The notes under the pieces are model-generated. The model worked only from the letters and a program-made list of their open reading frames with translations, was not told the origin of the DNA and searched no databases. Below, in pieces: positions 44,685 through 53,169 of a stretch of DNA of 64,000 nt (position 1 is the first letter of the stretch; each line of letters opens with the position of its first letter). Origin of the DNA: Amycolatopsis sp. 2-15. Lineage in GTDB: Bacteria; Actinomycetota; Actinomycetes; Mycobacteriales; Pseudonocardiaceae. Where the stretch lies: contig NZ_CP127294.1 in assembly GCF_030285625.1 (NCBI RefSeq), positions 7,906,001 through 7,970,000 on the forward strand. Reading direction: 5' to 3'. The position numbers and the translations under genes are program-made.

Positions 44685-45095
44685 ATGACCGAAGTGCTGC
44701 TGCCGATCGCGATCGGCCTGGTGTACGTGCTGCTCTCGTCCCTGATCCCCGAGCCGCATCGCCGGAAATTCAACGCCCTCATGGTCGCCGGCGCGGGCGC
44801 CGCCTATCTCTCGGGCGGCGAGCTGGGGGTGTGGGAGCTGGTGTTCTGCGCCGTGATGACGCTGGCCGCCTTCCGCGGACTGGACTCGTGGACGTTCATC
44901 GGGATCGGCTGGCTGCTGCACACGGCGTGGGACGTCGTCCACCACCTCAAGGGCGCGCCGATCCTGCCGTTCGCGGCGGACTCGTCGTTCGGGTGCGCGC
45001 TGACGGACCCGGTGATCGCGCTGTGGGCGTTCGCGGGCGGGCGCAGTCCGTGGGCGTGGCTGCGCCGGAAGACCCCGGCCGCGGTGGACGGCTAG
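44685..45095 (+). CDS. DUF6010-family membrane protein
   Basis: A 136-residue integral membrane protein with about four hydrophobic segments (VLLPIAIGLVYVLLSSLI, ALMVAGAGAAYLSGGELGVW, LVFCAVMTLAAF, FIGIGWLLHTAWDVVHHLKG) and the SSFGCALTDPVIALWAFAGG end. It resembles the actinobacterial DUF6010 family. TAGCGT at 44672-44677 lies just far enough upstream for transcription to begin at ATG 44685, so it is probably leaderless. Function unknown. Confidence 0.75.
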   Translation: MTEVLLPIAIGLVYVLLSSLIPEPHRRKFNALMVAGAGAAYLSGGELGVWELVFCAVMTLAAFRGLDSWTFIGIGWLLHTAWDVVHHLKGAPILPFAADSSFGCALTDPVIALWAFAGGRSPWAWLRRKTPAAVDG

Positions 45096-45322
45096 TCGCT
45101 GCGGCCACGCAGGGTGAGCACGACGCGGAGCACGTGCTCGACGGCTGAGGGGAAGACCGCCGCGCGCAGCTCACCGCGCGTGGCGAGGTTCTGCGACGCG
45201 AACTCCAGCATGCGGTCGGGCCCCAGCCGCCGGACGACCAGCGCCGCAACCTCCTCCAGCTCGAGGTCGGGGTTGTCCAGGCGCCGCAGCGCGAACTCGA
45301 CGACGAGCTCTTCGTCGGTCAT
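45092..45322 (-). CDS. small hypothetical protein
   Basis: A 76-residue, mostly helical, acidic/basic mixed protein (DEELVVEFALRRLDNPDLEL, EVAALVVRRLGPDRMLEFAS, AVEHVLRVVLTLRGRSD) with no cysteines or membrane segments. It has a GAGGGG-type site before ATG 45322 and ends inside the convergent DUF6010 gene by 4 bp. I do not recognise it. Confidence 0.6.
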   Translation of the reverse strand: MTDEELVVEFALRRLDNPDLELEEVAALVVRRLGPDRMLEFASQNLATRGELRAAVFPSAVEHVLRVVLTLRGRSD

Positions 45323-45482
45323 GGCCCCTCCTCGTGGATCTCCCTCGTCCAGAATAGGCCACTTCGGACGGCCTGCCGACGTGTCCGTGGTCGCGGCATC
45401 CCCACGCCCGCCGACGATCTTGCCGGAAACGCTGCACGGCCGGGCACCGGCCGCACCTGCGAAAACTCGGCCGAACCAGTTT

Positions 45483-45522
45483 AGTTACAGCCCTTGACTG
45501 TAACTTATCTCGCGTTTACGTT
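45483..45522 (+). promoter_or_regulatory. Operator and promoter of the AAHS-type transporter
   Basis: AGTTACAG (45483-45490) and CTGTAACT (45498-45505) form a perfect 8-bp inverted repeat with a 7-bp spacer. TTGACT (45494-45499) lies inside it and pairs with TACGTT (45517-45522) at 17 bp. A repressor on the dyad would block the -35. No regulator gene is adjacent. Confidence 0.6.
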
Positions 45523-45572
45523 TCCCCGAACCGGTCACGCGAACCGGACACCCGCCGGAAAGGGAGACGACC

Positions 45573-46943
45573 ATGTCCGCAGGAGTTCCGCCCGCCGCGG
45601 TGCGGCTCGAGACACTCATCGGCGACCGGCGGGTCGGCCGGTTCCACGTGCTGCTGCTCGCGCTGACCGGCTCGGTCATGTTCCTCGACGGCCTCGACAC
45701 GCAGGCGATCAGCTTCGTCGCCCCGGTCGTGGCGAAGGAGTGGCACCTGCCGGTCGCGGCGCTGGGGCCGCTGTTCTCCGCGTCGATCGTCGGGCTGATG
45801 GTGGGGTACCTGCTGCTGGCACCGCTGGCGGCGCGGATCGAGCATCGGCGACTGATCGCGCTGTCGGTCGCACTGTTCGGCGTCTTCACGCTGCTGTGCG
45901 TGTTCGCGACGGACGAGACGCAGCTGATCGTGTTCCGCTTCTTCACGGGGGTGGGGCTCGGCGGAGCGATCCCGAGTGCCGTCGCGCTCGCCAGCGAGTT
46001 CGCACCCGCCCGCCGGCGCTCGACGTTCGTGATGTTCAGCTACTGCTGGCTGGCGCTGGGATTCGTCGCGGCGAGCCTGCTGTCCGGCGTCCTCATCCCG
46101 GCTTGGGGCTGGCGCTCGATCTTCCTCATCGGCGGAGTGCTGCCCCTCGCGGTGTCGGTCGTGCTCGCGGTCTGGCTGCCCCGGTCCCCTGTGCACCTCC
46201 TCCAGCGCGGTGAGCACGCCGAACTCCACGCGACGCTGCGCCGCCTCGTCCCCGACCTCAGCCCCCACACCACCTTCGTCCGCGACGAGCCGGCGGCCGC
46301 GAAAGCCACCCGGCGCGACGTCCTGGGCCGGCACCGCCTCGCGGCCACCCTGCTGCTGTGGCTCGCGTTCGCCCTGAACCTCGGGGTGTTCTACGCCGTG
46401 CTCAGCTGGCTGCCGACGGTGCTGCTCCGCCTCGGTCACCCGACGTCGACGGCGGTCACGGCCACCGCGCTCGTCACCGTCGGCGGCATCGCCGCGGCGC
46501 TGGTCATCGGCCCGGCCATGGACAAGCGCGGTGCGTTCGTCACGCTCGGCACCGTTTACCTGATCGGCTCGGCCCTCATCGCCGTGCTGGGTTTCGCGCT
46601 CACCGGCTCGAGCGGACTGCTGCTCGCGGCCGCCTTCCTCGCCGGCACGTGCGTGACCGGTGGCCAGATGAGCGTGATCGCCCTCGCCGCGGTGCTCTAC
46701 CCGCCGCGGGTCCGCTCGACGGGTGTCGGCTGGGCGCTCGGCATCGGGCGCGCCGGCGGCATCGTCGGCCCCCTGCTCGTCGGGGCCGCCCTCGGCGCGG
46801 GCGCCGGTGCGCGGGTGGTGTTCCTCGTGATGGCGGCCGTGTTCCTGCTCGCCAGCGGCACGGTCGCCGTGCTGAGCCGCGTGAGCCGGCCCGCGGAAGT
46901 CCCGGTTCCGCAAGCCGACCCGCGTCCGGCCACGGCGGGTTAA
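45573..46943 (+). CDS. MFS transporter, aromatic acid:H+ symporter (AAHS) type
   Basis: A 456-residue, 12-helix MFS carrier close to the AAHS family (PcaK/BenK/MhpT type): HVLLLALTGSVMFLDGLDTQ in TM1 with the acidic LDGLD, FRFFTGVGLGGAIPSAVALA in TM4, and WLPRSPVHLL in the central loop. The cargo is likely an aromatic or other weak organic acid. GGGAG precedes ATG 45573. It is convergent with the CitE-like gene (4-bp overlap at the ends), so the two operons meet here. Its own operator at 45483 implies separate control. Confidence 0.85.
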   Translation: MSAGVPPAAVRLETLIGDRRVGRFHVLLLALTGSVMFLDGLDTQAISFVAPVVAKEWHLPVAALGPLFSASIVGLMVGYLLLAPLAARIEHRRLIALSVALFGVFTLLCVFATDETQLIVFRFFTGVGLGGAIPSAVALASEFAPARRRSTFVMFSYCWLALGFVAASLLSGVLIPAWGWRSIFLIGGVLPLAVSVVLAVWLPRSPVHLLQRGEHAELHATLRRLVPDLSPHTTFVRDEPAAAKATRRDVLGRHRLAATLLLWLAFALNLGVFYAVLSWLPTVLLRLGHPTSTAVTATALVTVGGIAAALVIGPAMDKRGAFVTLGTVYLIGSALIAVLGFALTGSSGLLLAAAFLAGTCVTGGQMSVIALAAVLYPPRVRSTGVGWALGIGRAGGIVGPLLVGAALGAGAGARVVFLVMAAVFLLASGTVAVLSRVSRPAEVPVPQADPRPATAG

Positions 46944-47782
46944 GACACGGGGTCCGCGTTCGCCAGGGCCAGCACGGTGCGAGCGCGCTCGACCATCGCG
47001 ACGTCGAGGAACGTCCCGTCGGCCAGTGCGATCGCCCCGACCCCGGCCGCCGTGGCGTCGGCGACGCGCGCGACGACCTCGCTGGCCCGCGCCACCTCCT
47101 CCGCGCTCGGCAGGAACGCGGCTCGGATCGTGGCGAGCTGGGCCGGGTGGATCGCCGTGCGCCCGCGGAACCCGAGCGCCCGCCCGGCCCGGCACGACGC
47201 CGCCAGCCCGGCGAGGTCGCGCACGTTGGTGTAAGCCGACATCGCCGGCGGCGCGAGCCGCGCGGCCCGCGCCGCCACGATCACGCGACTGCGCGCCCAC
47301 GTCAGCCCGGCTTCGTCGTCCACCCCCAGGTCCGACCGCAGATCCGCCTCACCCAGCCCGATCGACGCCACCCGCGGCGACGCGGTCGCGATCTGCAACG
47401 CCCGCTCCACCCCCAGCGCCGACTCGATCAACGGGTGCAGCTCCCGCCCCGGCAACGCCGCCGCGAACGCCAGCACCTCCTCGGCCGCCTCCACCTTCGG
47501 CATCCGCACCCCGACCGCCACCGGCAGCCCGGCCAGCGCCGCGACGTCCGCCTCGTGCCACGGCGTGCTGGGGTGATTCACGCGCACCTGCACCCGGCGC
47601 CCCTCGGGCAGATCCGCCAGCATCCGCACGACGTTCCCGCGCGCCTCCCCCTTGTGCGCCGGCGCCACGGCGTCCTCGAGGTCCACGAGCACCACGTCGG
47701 CCTCCGACGCCAGCGCCTTCTGCACCCGATCGGGCCGGTCGGCCGGGGCGTAGAGGAAGGTCAACGGCGGAGTGGTGCTCAT
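46940..47782 (-). CDS. CitE-like / HpcH-HpaI-fold acyl-CoA lyase
   Basis: A 280-residue TIM-barrel lyase of the CitE family (malyl-, citramalyl- and 3-methylmalyl-CoA lyases). Signatures are FLYAPADRPDRVQKALASEA, VVLVDLEDAVAPAHKGEAR, VRVNHPSTPWHEADVAAL, the metal-binding Glu in HPLIESALGVERAL and GLGEADLRSDLGV. It would cleave a 3-hydroxyacyl-CoA into acetyl-CoA or propionyl-CoA plus an oxoacid. Its ATG overlaps the CoA-transferase stop (ATGA), a pairing that fits activation followed by cleavage. It is the last gene of the LacI-led operon. Confidence 0.85.
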   Translation of the reverse strand: MSTTPPLTFLYAPADRPDRVQKALASEADVVLVDLEDAVAPAHKGEARGNVVRMLADLPEGRRVQVRVNHPSTPWHEADVAALAGLPVAVGVRMPKVEAAEEVLAFAAALPGRELHPLIESALGVERALQIATASPRVASIGLGEADLRSDLGVDDEAGLTWARSRVIVAARAARLAPPAMSAYTNVRDLAGLAASCRAGRALGFRGRTAIHPAQLATIRAAFLPSAEEVARASEVVARVADATAAGVGAIALADGTFLDVAMVERARTVLALANADPVS

Positions 47783-48987
47783 ACCGCACCCCCTTCGCGA
47801 AGTTCGGCGATGCGTTCCGCCGAGAAGCCCAGTTCCTTCAGCACGGTGTCGGTGTCGGCGCCGTGGGGGCGGCCGGTGAAGCCGATGACGCCGTCGTTGC
47901 CGGAGAGGCGGAAGAGCGGGCCCTGCATGAGGATCGGGCCGAGCTCGGGGTCGTCGATCTCGTGGATGGTGCCGAGGGCGCGGAACTGGGGGTCGGCGAC
48001 GATGTCGGCGGCGTCGTAGATGGGGGCGACCGCGGCCTGCGCCTCCTCGAACGCGGCGACGACCTCCGCGCGGCTGCGCTGGGCGATCCAGCCGCCGACG
48101 GCTTCGTCGAGCTCGTCGGCGTGCTGGGCCCGGTCGGCGCCGCGGGCGAACCACGGCTGGTCGGCCAGGTCGGGCCGGCCGACGAGCCGCACCACGCGCT
48201 CGGCCACCGACTGCGCCGAGGTGGACACGGCGACCCACTGGCCGTCGGCGGTGCGGTAGGTGTTGCGCGGCGCGTTGTTGATGGACCGGTTGCCCGTGCG
48301 CGGCTGCACGGTCCGAAGCTGGTCCCACCGCGTGATCTGCGGGCCGAGCATCGCGAGGATCGGCTCGATGATCGCGGTGTCCACGACCTGCCCGCGCCCG
48401 CTCGTGGCGCGGGCCGCAAGCGCGACCATGATCGCGTAGGCGGTGGCCAGGGACGCGACGCCGTCGGCGAGGCCGAACGGCGGGAGCGTCGGCGGGCCGT
48501 CCGGCTCGCCCGTGGTGGCGGCGAACCCGCTCATCGCCTCGGCGAGGGTGCCGAAGCCGGGGCGCGAGCGGTACGGGCCGAACTGGCCGAACCCGGTGAC
48601 GCGAGCGAGCACGAGCTGCGGGTTGCGGGCCGAAAGCTCGTCGTAGCCGAGGCGCCAGCGTTCGAGGGTGCCGGGGCGGAAGTTCTCGATCACCACGTCG
48701 GCCTCGGCGGCCAACGCCAGGAACACCTCACGCCCGCCTTCGCTGCCGAGGTCCGCGGTGATGGTGCGCTTGTTGCGCCCGAGCGTTTTCCACCACAGGT
48801 TCACCCCGTCTTTGGCGACGCCGTGCGTGCGCGACGGGTCGGGCCGGCGCGGGTGCTCGACCTTGATCACCTCGGCGCCCATGTCACCCAGGTGCATCGC
48901 GGCCATCGGCCCGGCGAAGAGCGTGGACGCGTCCACCACCCGCAACCCGGCCAGCGCGCCACCGGCGGAATCCCGCGAAGTCGTCAT
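47779..48987 (-). CDS. family III CoA-transferase (CaiB/BaiF type)
   Basis: A 402-residue family III CoA-transferase: LAGLRVVDASTLFAGPMAAM, LGDMGAEVIKVEHPRRPDP, the NLWWKTLGRNKRTITADL segment, ADVVIENFRPGTLERWRLGY, GFGQFGPYRSRPGFGTLAEA and RNTYRTADGQWVAVS. The catalytic Asp is expected in the middle region (GQVVDTAIIEP). It would move CoA from a donor such as succinyl-CoA to a carboxylate. It is joined by ATGA overlaps to the genes on both sides. The acid is unknown; a hydroxydicarboxylate would fit the CitE partner. Confidence 0.9.
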   Translation of the reverse strand: MTTSRDSAGGALAGLRVVDASTLFAGPMAAMHLGDMGAEVIKVEHPRRPDPSRTHGVAKDGVNLWWKTLGRNKRTITADLGSEGGREVFLALAAEADVVIENFRPGTLERWRLGYDELSARNPQLVLARVTGFGQFGPYRSRPGFGTLAEAMSGFAATTGEPDGPPTLPPFGLADGVASLATAYAIMVALAARATSGRGQVVDTAIIEPILAMLGPQITRWDQLRTVQPRTGNRSINNAPRNTYRTADGQWVAVSTSAQSVAERVVRLVGRPDLADQPWFARGADRAQHADELDEAVGGWIAQRSRAEVVAAFEEAQAAVAPIYDAADIVADPQFRALGTIHEIDDPELGPILMQGPLFRLSGNDGVIGFTGRPHGADTDTVLKELGFSAERIAELREGGAV

Positions 48988-50945
48988 GCCGTCACCTCCC
49001 AAGCGCAGCGGAACCCGACCGTCGCGGCGCGCGCGAGGCCCAGCCCGGGCAGCAGCAGCTTCACACTGACGTCCGGGGCGTGGCGGCCGCCCTCGACGTA
49101 CCACTCGGAGCCCTCGGCCCGGTAGTCACTGCCGCCTTTGAGCATCACGAACCGCGTCCGCCCGTCGGAGTGCTCGCTCTCGGTCCAGTTCCACACGGCC
49201 GGCGCGCCGCGGCGCAGGCCGCCGGTCTCCCCCACCAGCTGCCACTCGTCCTCGGTGGGCAGCCGGCCGCCGCGCCACGCACAGTAGGCGCGGGCGTCGT
49301 CGAGGTCCACAAAGGTCACGGGCTCGTCCGGATTCCCTGGCACACCGTCGATCCAGTGCGCGAGGAATCGGTGTGCACAGGCGGGCCGGTAGCCGGTGGC
49401 GGTGAGGAACTCGGCGAACTGCGCGTTGGTGACCTCAGTGGCCGCCACCGCGACCGAGGTCGCGAGCGAGCCGTCACGCTGGAGGGTGCGGGCGTCGTGC
49501 AGCCGCGGCGGGAGGGGTTTCCACTCGTCGACGTAGGGCGCGCCCTGGTACATCCCGGTTTCGCGGGCCTGGTAGCGCACGGTCAGCACGTACGGCCCGG
49601 CCGGCACCGTGACGGCATCGGCGGCAGGCGTGCCATTAGTCCTTTGTGGACTCACTCGTTGCGCGATCCGGTGCGGGAACCGGGAGTGGGCGTCGTGCGG
49701 CGCGGACGTCAACGCGTCAGCCAGCTCCGGAAGCCACGCGGGTTCGGGAGTGCCGTCGGCGAGGTGCAGCACCGCGCCGATGCCACGAGCGGGCACACCG
49801 CCGAGCAGGTCGAGGACCTTTCCGGGGCCGGCGGGCAGTACCTCGCCGGTGTAGTCCGTGTCGCCGCGGTTGACGAGTGTCCACAGTGTCACCCCGTCGA
49901 GCTCCCAGCTGGACGCGTAGACGCCGGCGGCCTCGGCCCCGTCGGTCAGCTCGGCGAGCGGGGTCCACTCGCCGCCCAGCAGCAGGTCACCGGCCGCGCG
50001 CTGCACGGTCACCATGCGCCGCACGGTCGCGGCGTCGCGGGCCGACCAGCCGACCCACACGCCGAACACGACTTCCCACACCATCACGCCGACGCCGTTG
50101 AGCCACGCCGACTGCAGTTCCTCGGAGTGGTCGCGGTGCCAGCGGCGCACGTGGTGCTGCATGTGGCGCCGCTCGTACCAGTGCGCGCGCAGCACACCGG
50201 GCACGGGCGAGTCGGCGAAGAACTGGGCCCACGACGCCGTGTGGTCGGCGATGCGCTCGACCGGCAGCTTCGACTCGCCCTCCAGCACGATCCCGGGCCG
50301 CGCGGCTTCGAGCCGTTCGACGAAACCCGGTTCGGCTTTCTTGAGCGTGTCGAGGAAAACACCGTCGGCCTCGAAGTCCTCGACGAGGGCGGCCAGCTCG
50401 CTGAGGTCGTCGGCGCCGCGGCGGGTGCCGACGTCCCACGGGTTGTAGTCCACGAACACGTGCAGGCCGGCGTCGTGCAGCGCCTTGACGAGCTCGGCCA
50501 GGCCGGGGACGTCGCGGTAGTAGTCCCACTGGTTGCGGTCGTCGAGCCCGATCACGGGGTAGGCGTGCCACAGCACGACGGCGTCGAGGCCGCCGAAGCG
50601 CTCGCGGGCGTCGGCGAGGAACACCTCGGGCGTGAACTTGTGCTCGGCGAAGGAGTACAGCAGCTCGTCCCACAGCCAGACCTGCGCCACGGTGTGGCAG
50701 CGGGCGGCCCACGCGGCGCCGGGACGCTCGTAGGCCTCACCGGTGTAGCCGTGGCGGCGGCGGGAATCCTCGCGCCAGCGCCGCAGGTTTTCCCGCCACG
50801 CCGGCCGGTCGGCCGGGTCCGCGGGTGCGGCGAAGATCTTGGCCTCGTCGAGGGCGACGAGCTGCTCGTCGGTGAGCGGGGTGAGCGGAACGTCCGCCGG
50901 CCGGTCGATCGGACGCGGCACGAGGGGGTCGAACGGGGCGGTCAT
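48984..50945 (-). CDS. TIM-barrel glycosidase-like domain fused to SUMF1/FGE-like domain
   Basis: A 653-residue two-part protein. Residues 40-330 look like a glycoside-hydrolase barrel (WLWDELLYSFAEHKFTPEVF, LDAVVLWHAYPVIGLDDRNQ, LHVFVDYNPWDVGTRRGADD) with carboxylates at strand ends: D in GVFLDTLKK and E in IVLEGESK are candidate nucleophile and acid. Residues 340-440 are a beta domain. Residues 490-653 are an SUMF1-like fold (EVTNAQFAEFLTATGYRPAC, FVDLDDARAYCAWRGGRLPT, VGFRCAW) without the catalytic Cys pair of formylglycine enzymes, so a binding role is likely. There is no signal peptide. It is coupled at both ends. Confidence 0.7.
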   Translation of the reverse strand: MTAPFDPLVPRPIDRPADVPLTPLTDEQLVALDEAKIFAAPADPADRPAWRENLRRWREDSRRRHGYTGEAYERPGAAWAARCHTVAQVWLWDELLYSFAEHKFTPEVFLADARERFGGLDAVVLWHAYPVIGLDDRNQWDYYRDVPGLAELVKALHDAGLHVFVDYNPWDVGTRRGADDLSELAALVEDFEADGVFLDTLKKAEPGFVERLEAARPGIVLEGESKLPVERIADHTASWAQFFADSPVPGVLRAHWYERRHMQHHVRRWHRDHSEELQSAWLNGVGVMVWEVVFGVWVGWSARDAATVRRMVTVQRAAGDLLLGGEWTPLAELTDGAEAAGVYASSWELDGVTLWTLVNRGDTDYTGEVLPAGPGKVLDLLGGVPARGIGAVLHLADGTPEPAWLPELADALTSAPHDAHSRFPHRIAQRVSPQRTNGTPAADAVTVPAGPYVLTVRYQARETGMYQGAPYVDEWKPLPPRLHDARTLQRDGSLATSVAVAATEVTNAQFAEFLTATGYRPACAHRFLAHWIDGVPGNPDEPVTFVDLDDARAYCAWRGGRLPTEDEWQLVGETGGLRRGAPAVWNWTESEHSDGRTRFVMLKGGSDYRAEGSEWYVEGGRHAPDVSVKLLLPGLGLARAATVGFRCAWEVTA

Positions 50946-51826
50946 CGCACCTTTTCTCCGGCCGCGAAAGCCGCGACCTCTTCAGCGGTGGGAACGGCGG
51001 CCTGCGCACCGGGCCGCGTAACGGCGAGCGCGCCGGCCACGCACGCGACCCGCGCGGCTTCGGCGAGCGATCGGCCTTGAGCGAGACCCGCGGCGAGCAC
51101 ACCGCAGAAGGTGTCGCCGGCGCCGGTGGTGTCCACAGTGTCCACCCGGATCCCGGGCACGGTCACGGGTTCCTGGCCACGCTCGGCCACGAGGCAACCG
51201 TCGCCGCCGAGGGTGACCACCACGGCGGGCACACGTTCGAGCAGCTCCTCGGTACCGCCGAGGTCGGCGGCTTCGTGCTCGTTGACCACGAGCACGTCGA
51301 GCGCGGCCCAGAAATCACCCGGCAGCTCCCGCGACGGCGCGGCGTTGAGCACCAACAGCGCACCCGGCTTGCGCGCGGCCGCGGCGGCGCGCACCACCGC
51401 GAGCGGGATCTCCAGCTGCGCCAGCACCACGTCGGCCGCCGCGATCCGCGCGGCTTCCACCTCGCCGATCCGCACGCGCTCGTTGGCACCGGGCGCGACG
51501 ACAATCGCGTTCTCGCCGTCCGGCGACACGGTGATGAACGCCGTGCCCGTTGCCGCTTTCGTCCGTGCGACGAGGTCGGTCCGCACGCCGGCGCCACCCA
51601 GCGACAGCAGGATCAGGTCCCCGGCTTCGTCCTCGCCGAGGGCGCCCACGAACGTCGTGTGCGCTCCCCCGGCCAGGGCGGCACCCACCGCCTGGTTCGC
51701 GCCCTTGCCGCCGGGGCTGCGCCGCAGCCGCCCGCCGAGGATCGTCTCCCCGGCCCGTGGCGGGCGCGGCGCGTCGACGACCAGGTCGACGTTCGCCGAC
51801 CCGACCACGACCACCGTCCCGGTCAC
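50942..51826 (-). CDS. PfkB-family carbohydrate kinase, ribokinase-like
   Basis: A 294-residue ribokinase-type kinase: VVGSANVDLVVDAPRPPRAG and GGRLRRSPGGKGANQAVGAA are the N-terminal sugar-binding motif. VVVTLGGDGCLV and DTVDTTGAGDTFCGVLAAGL form the C-terminal catalytic motif with the Asp base in GAGD. It would phosphorylate ribose or a similar sugar released by its neighbours. GTG 51826 overlaps the preceding hydrolase stop (GTGA), and its stop overlaps the next start (ATGA). Confidence 0.9.
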   Translation of the reverse strand: MTGTVVVVGSANVDLVVDAPRPPRAGETILGGRLRRSPGGKGANQAVGAALAGGAHTTFVGALGEDEAGDLILLSLGGAGVRTDLVARTKAATGTAFITVSPDGENAIVVAPGANERVRIGEVEAARIAAADVVLAQLEIPLAVVRAAAAARKPGALLVLNAAPSRELPGDFWAALDVLVVNEHEAADLGGTEELLERVPAVVVTLGGDGCLVAERGQEPVTVPGIRVDTVDTTGAGDTFCGVLAAGLAQGRSLAEAARVACVAGALAVTRPGAQAAVPTAEEVAAFAAGEKVR

Positions 51827-53169
51827 GCCCCACGCTCCGCGGGCGCCAGCGCGATCGTCCGGGCCGCCAGGTCGGTGATCTTCTGTTCGCCGCCCGGCAA
51901 TGACGTCGCGATGCGGCCGTCCAGGGGCTTGACCCACTGGTCGCCGATCCCGGCCACGCCGCGCAAAGCGCCGACCACGCCGCCGACCGTCGCCGCGGCG
52001 GAGTCGGTGTCCCAGCCCGCCGTGACGGCGATGGAGACGCTCGGGCCGAACTCGCCGGCGCCCTTGGCCAGCGCGTAGGCGATCACGGCCGCGTTGCCGA
52101 GCACGTGGACCCAGTGCAGCTCACCGTAGGCGGCGTGGAGGCGGTCGAGGCCGATGCGGATGTCGCCCGAAGACGCGGCCGCGCGACCGAGCCGCACCGC
52201 CTCCGCCAACCGGCTGCCCGGCGGGATGACCGTGAACGCGGCGTCGAGCACCTCATCCACGGTGTCGCACACCATCGCCGCCGACGCCAGGGCCGCCGCC
52301 CACATGGCGCCGTAGACGCCGTTGCGGGTGTGGCTCAGGCGGGCGTCGGTCCACGCCAGGTGCGCGGCCGTGCGCAGGTCGCCCGGGGAGACCCAGCCGA
52401 AGACGTCCGTGCGGATCAGCGCGCCGATCCACTCGCGGAACGGGTTGAGGTGCGTCGCGGTCTCGGGCACCGGGCGGGCGTCGAGGATGTTGCGGTAGGC
52501 CGCCCGCTCGGCCGTGAACACGCGCCCGGCCGGGAGGTTGTCGAGCCACAGCTGGGCGACGTCCTCGGTGGTGAAGCCGCGCCCGCGCGTCTCGAGCAGG
52601 GTGAGCGCCAGCATCGGGTAATTGAGGTCGTCGTCCTCGGGCATGCCGTGGATGTTCTCCTCGAGCGACGTCGGCGCCGAGCGCTTGTTCCACGGCCAGC
52701 GCGCGGCGACGTCGGCGGGCAGCCCGACGGCGGTGAACCACTTCTCGAGCGGCCACCGGCCCGTGGCGCGCAGGATCTCCTCGATGCCCTCGCGCGGGAT
52801 CTTCTCCACCGGCTTGCCCAGCAGGCACCCGGCGGCCCGCCCGGTCCACGCGCCGAGCACCCGCCCGTCGCGCAGGCCCAGGGGCAGGTCCGGCGCGGCC
52901 GGCAGCGTGGCGAGGATCGCTTCCCACTCGTCCGGCTCGTCGGGCGCCGGCGAGGCCGGGACCGCGGCGAGCTCGCCGAGCAGTGTGCGCGCCAGCGCCC
53001 GCAGGGCGGGCGGCGCCGGGTTCGGCCCGGCGCCGCTCACGGCGGGAACGGGGTCGCCGCCCGCCGCCACCCAGCGTTTCCGCACGTCCGCGGTGTCACG
53101 GCCCTCCACAGAGGACTGCACGAGCTCGTGCGCGAGCAGGTCCTCGGGCTGGGCCCAGGTCAGCCTCAC
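51823..53169 (-). CDS. ADP-ribosylglycohydrolase-family protein, EDDDLNY variant
   Basis: A 448-residue member of the DraG/ARH superfamily with an N-terminal extension of about 95 residues. The core starts RDGRVLGAWTGRAAGCLLGK. The first metal motif is EDDDLNY (residues 178-184) instead of the usual TDDT, and the second is AGWDTDSAAATVGG near 375. This variant group is common next to sugar-transport genes in actinobacteria and probably hydrolyses an N- or O-glycosidic bond in a small molecule, not in protein. GTG 53169 overlaps the stop of its paralogue (GTGA). Confidence 0.85.
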   Translation of the reverse strand: MRLTWAQPEDLLAHELVQSSVEGRDTADVRKRWVAAGGDPVPAVSGAGPNPAPPALRALARTLLGELAAVPASPAPDEPDEWEAILATLPAAPDLPLGLRDGRVLGAWTGRAAGCLLGKPVEKIPREGIEEILRATGRWPLEKWFTAVGLPADVAARWPWNKRSAPTSLEENIHGMPEDDDLNYPMLALTLLETRGRGFTTEDVAQLWLDNLPAGRVFTAERAAYRNILDARPVPETATHLNPFREWIGALIRTDVFGWVSPGDLRTAAHLAWTDARLSHTRNGVYGAMWAAALASAAMVCDTVDEVLDAAFTVIPPGSRLAEAVRLGRAAASSGDIRIGLDRLHAAYGELHWVHVLGNAAVIAYALAKGAGEFGPSVSIAVTAGWDTDSAAATVGGVVGALRGVAGIGDQWVKPLDGRIATSLPGGEQKITDLAARTIALAPAERGA

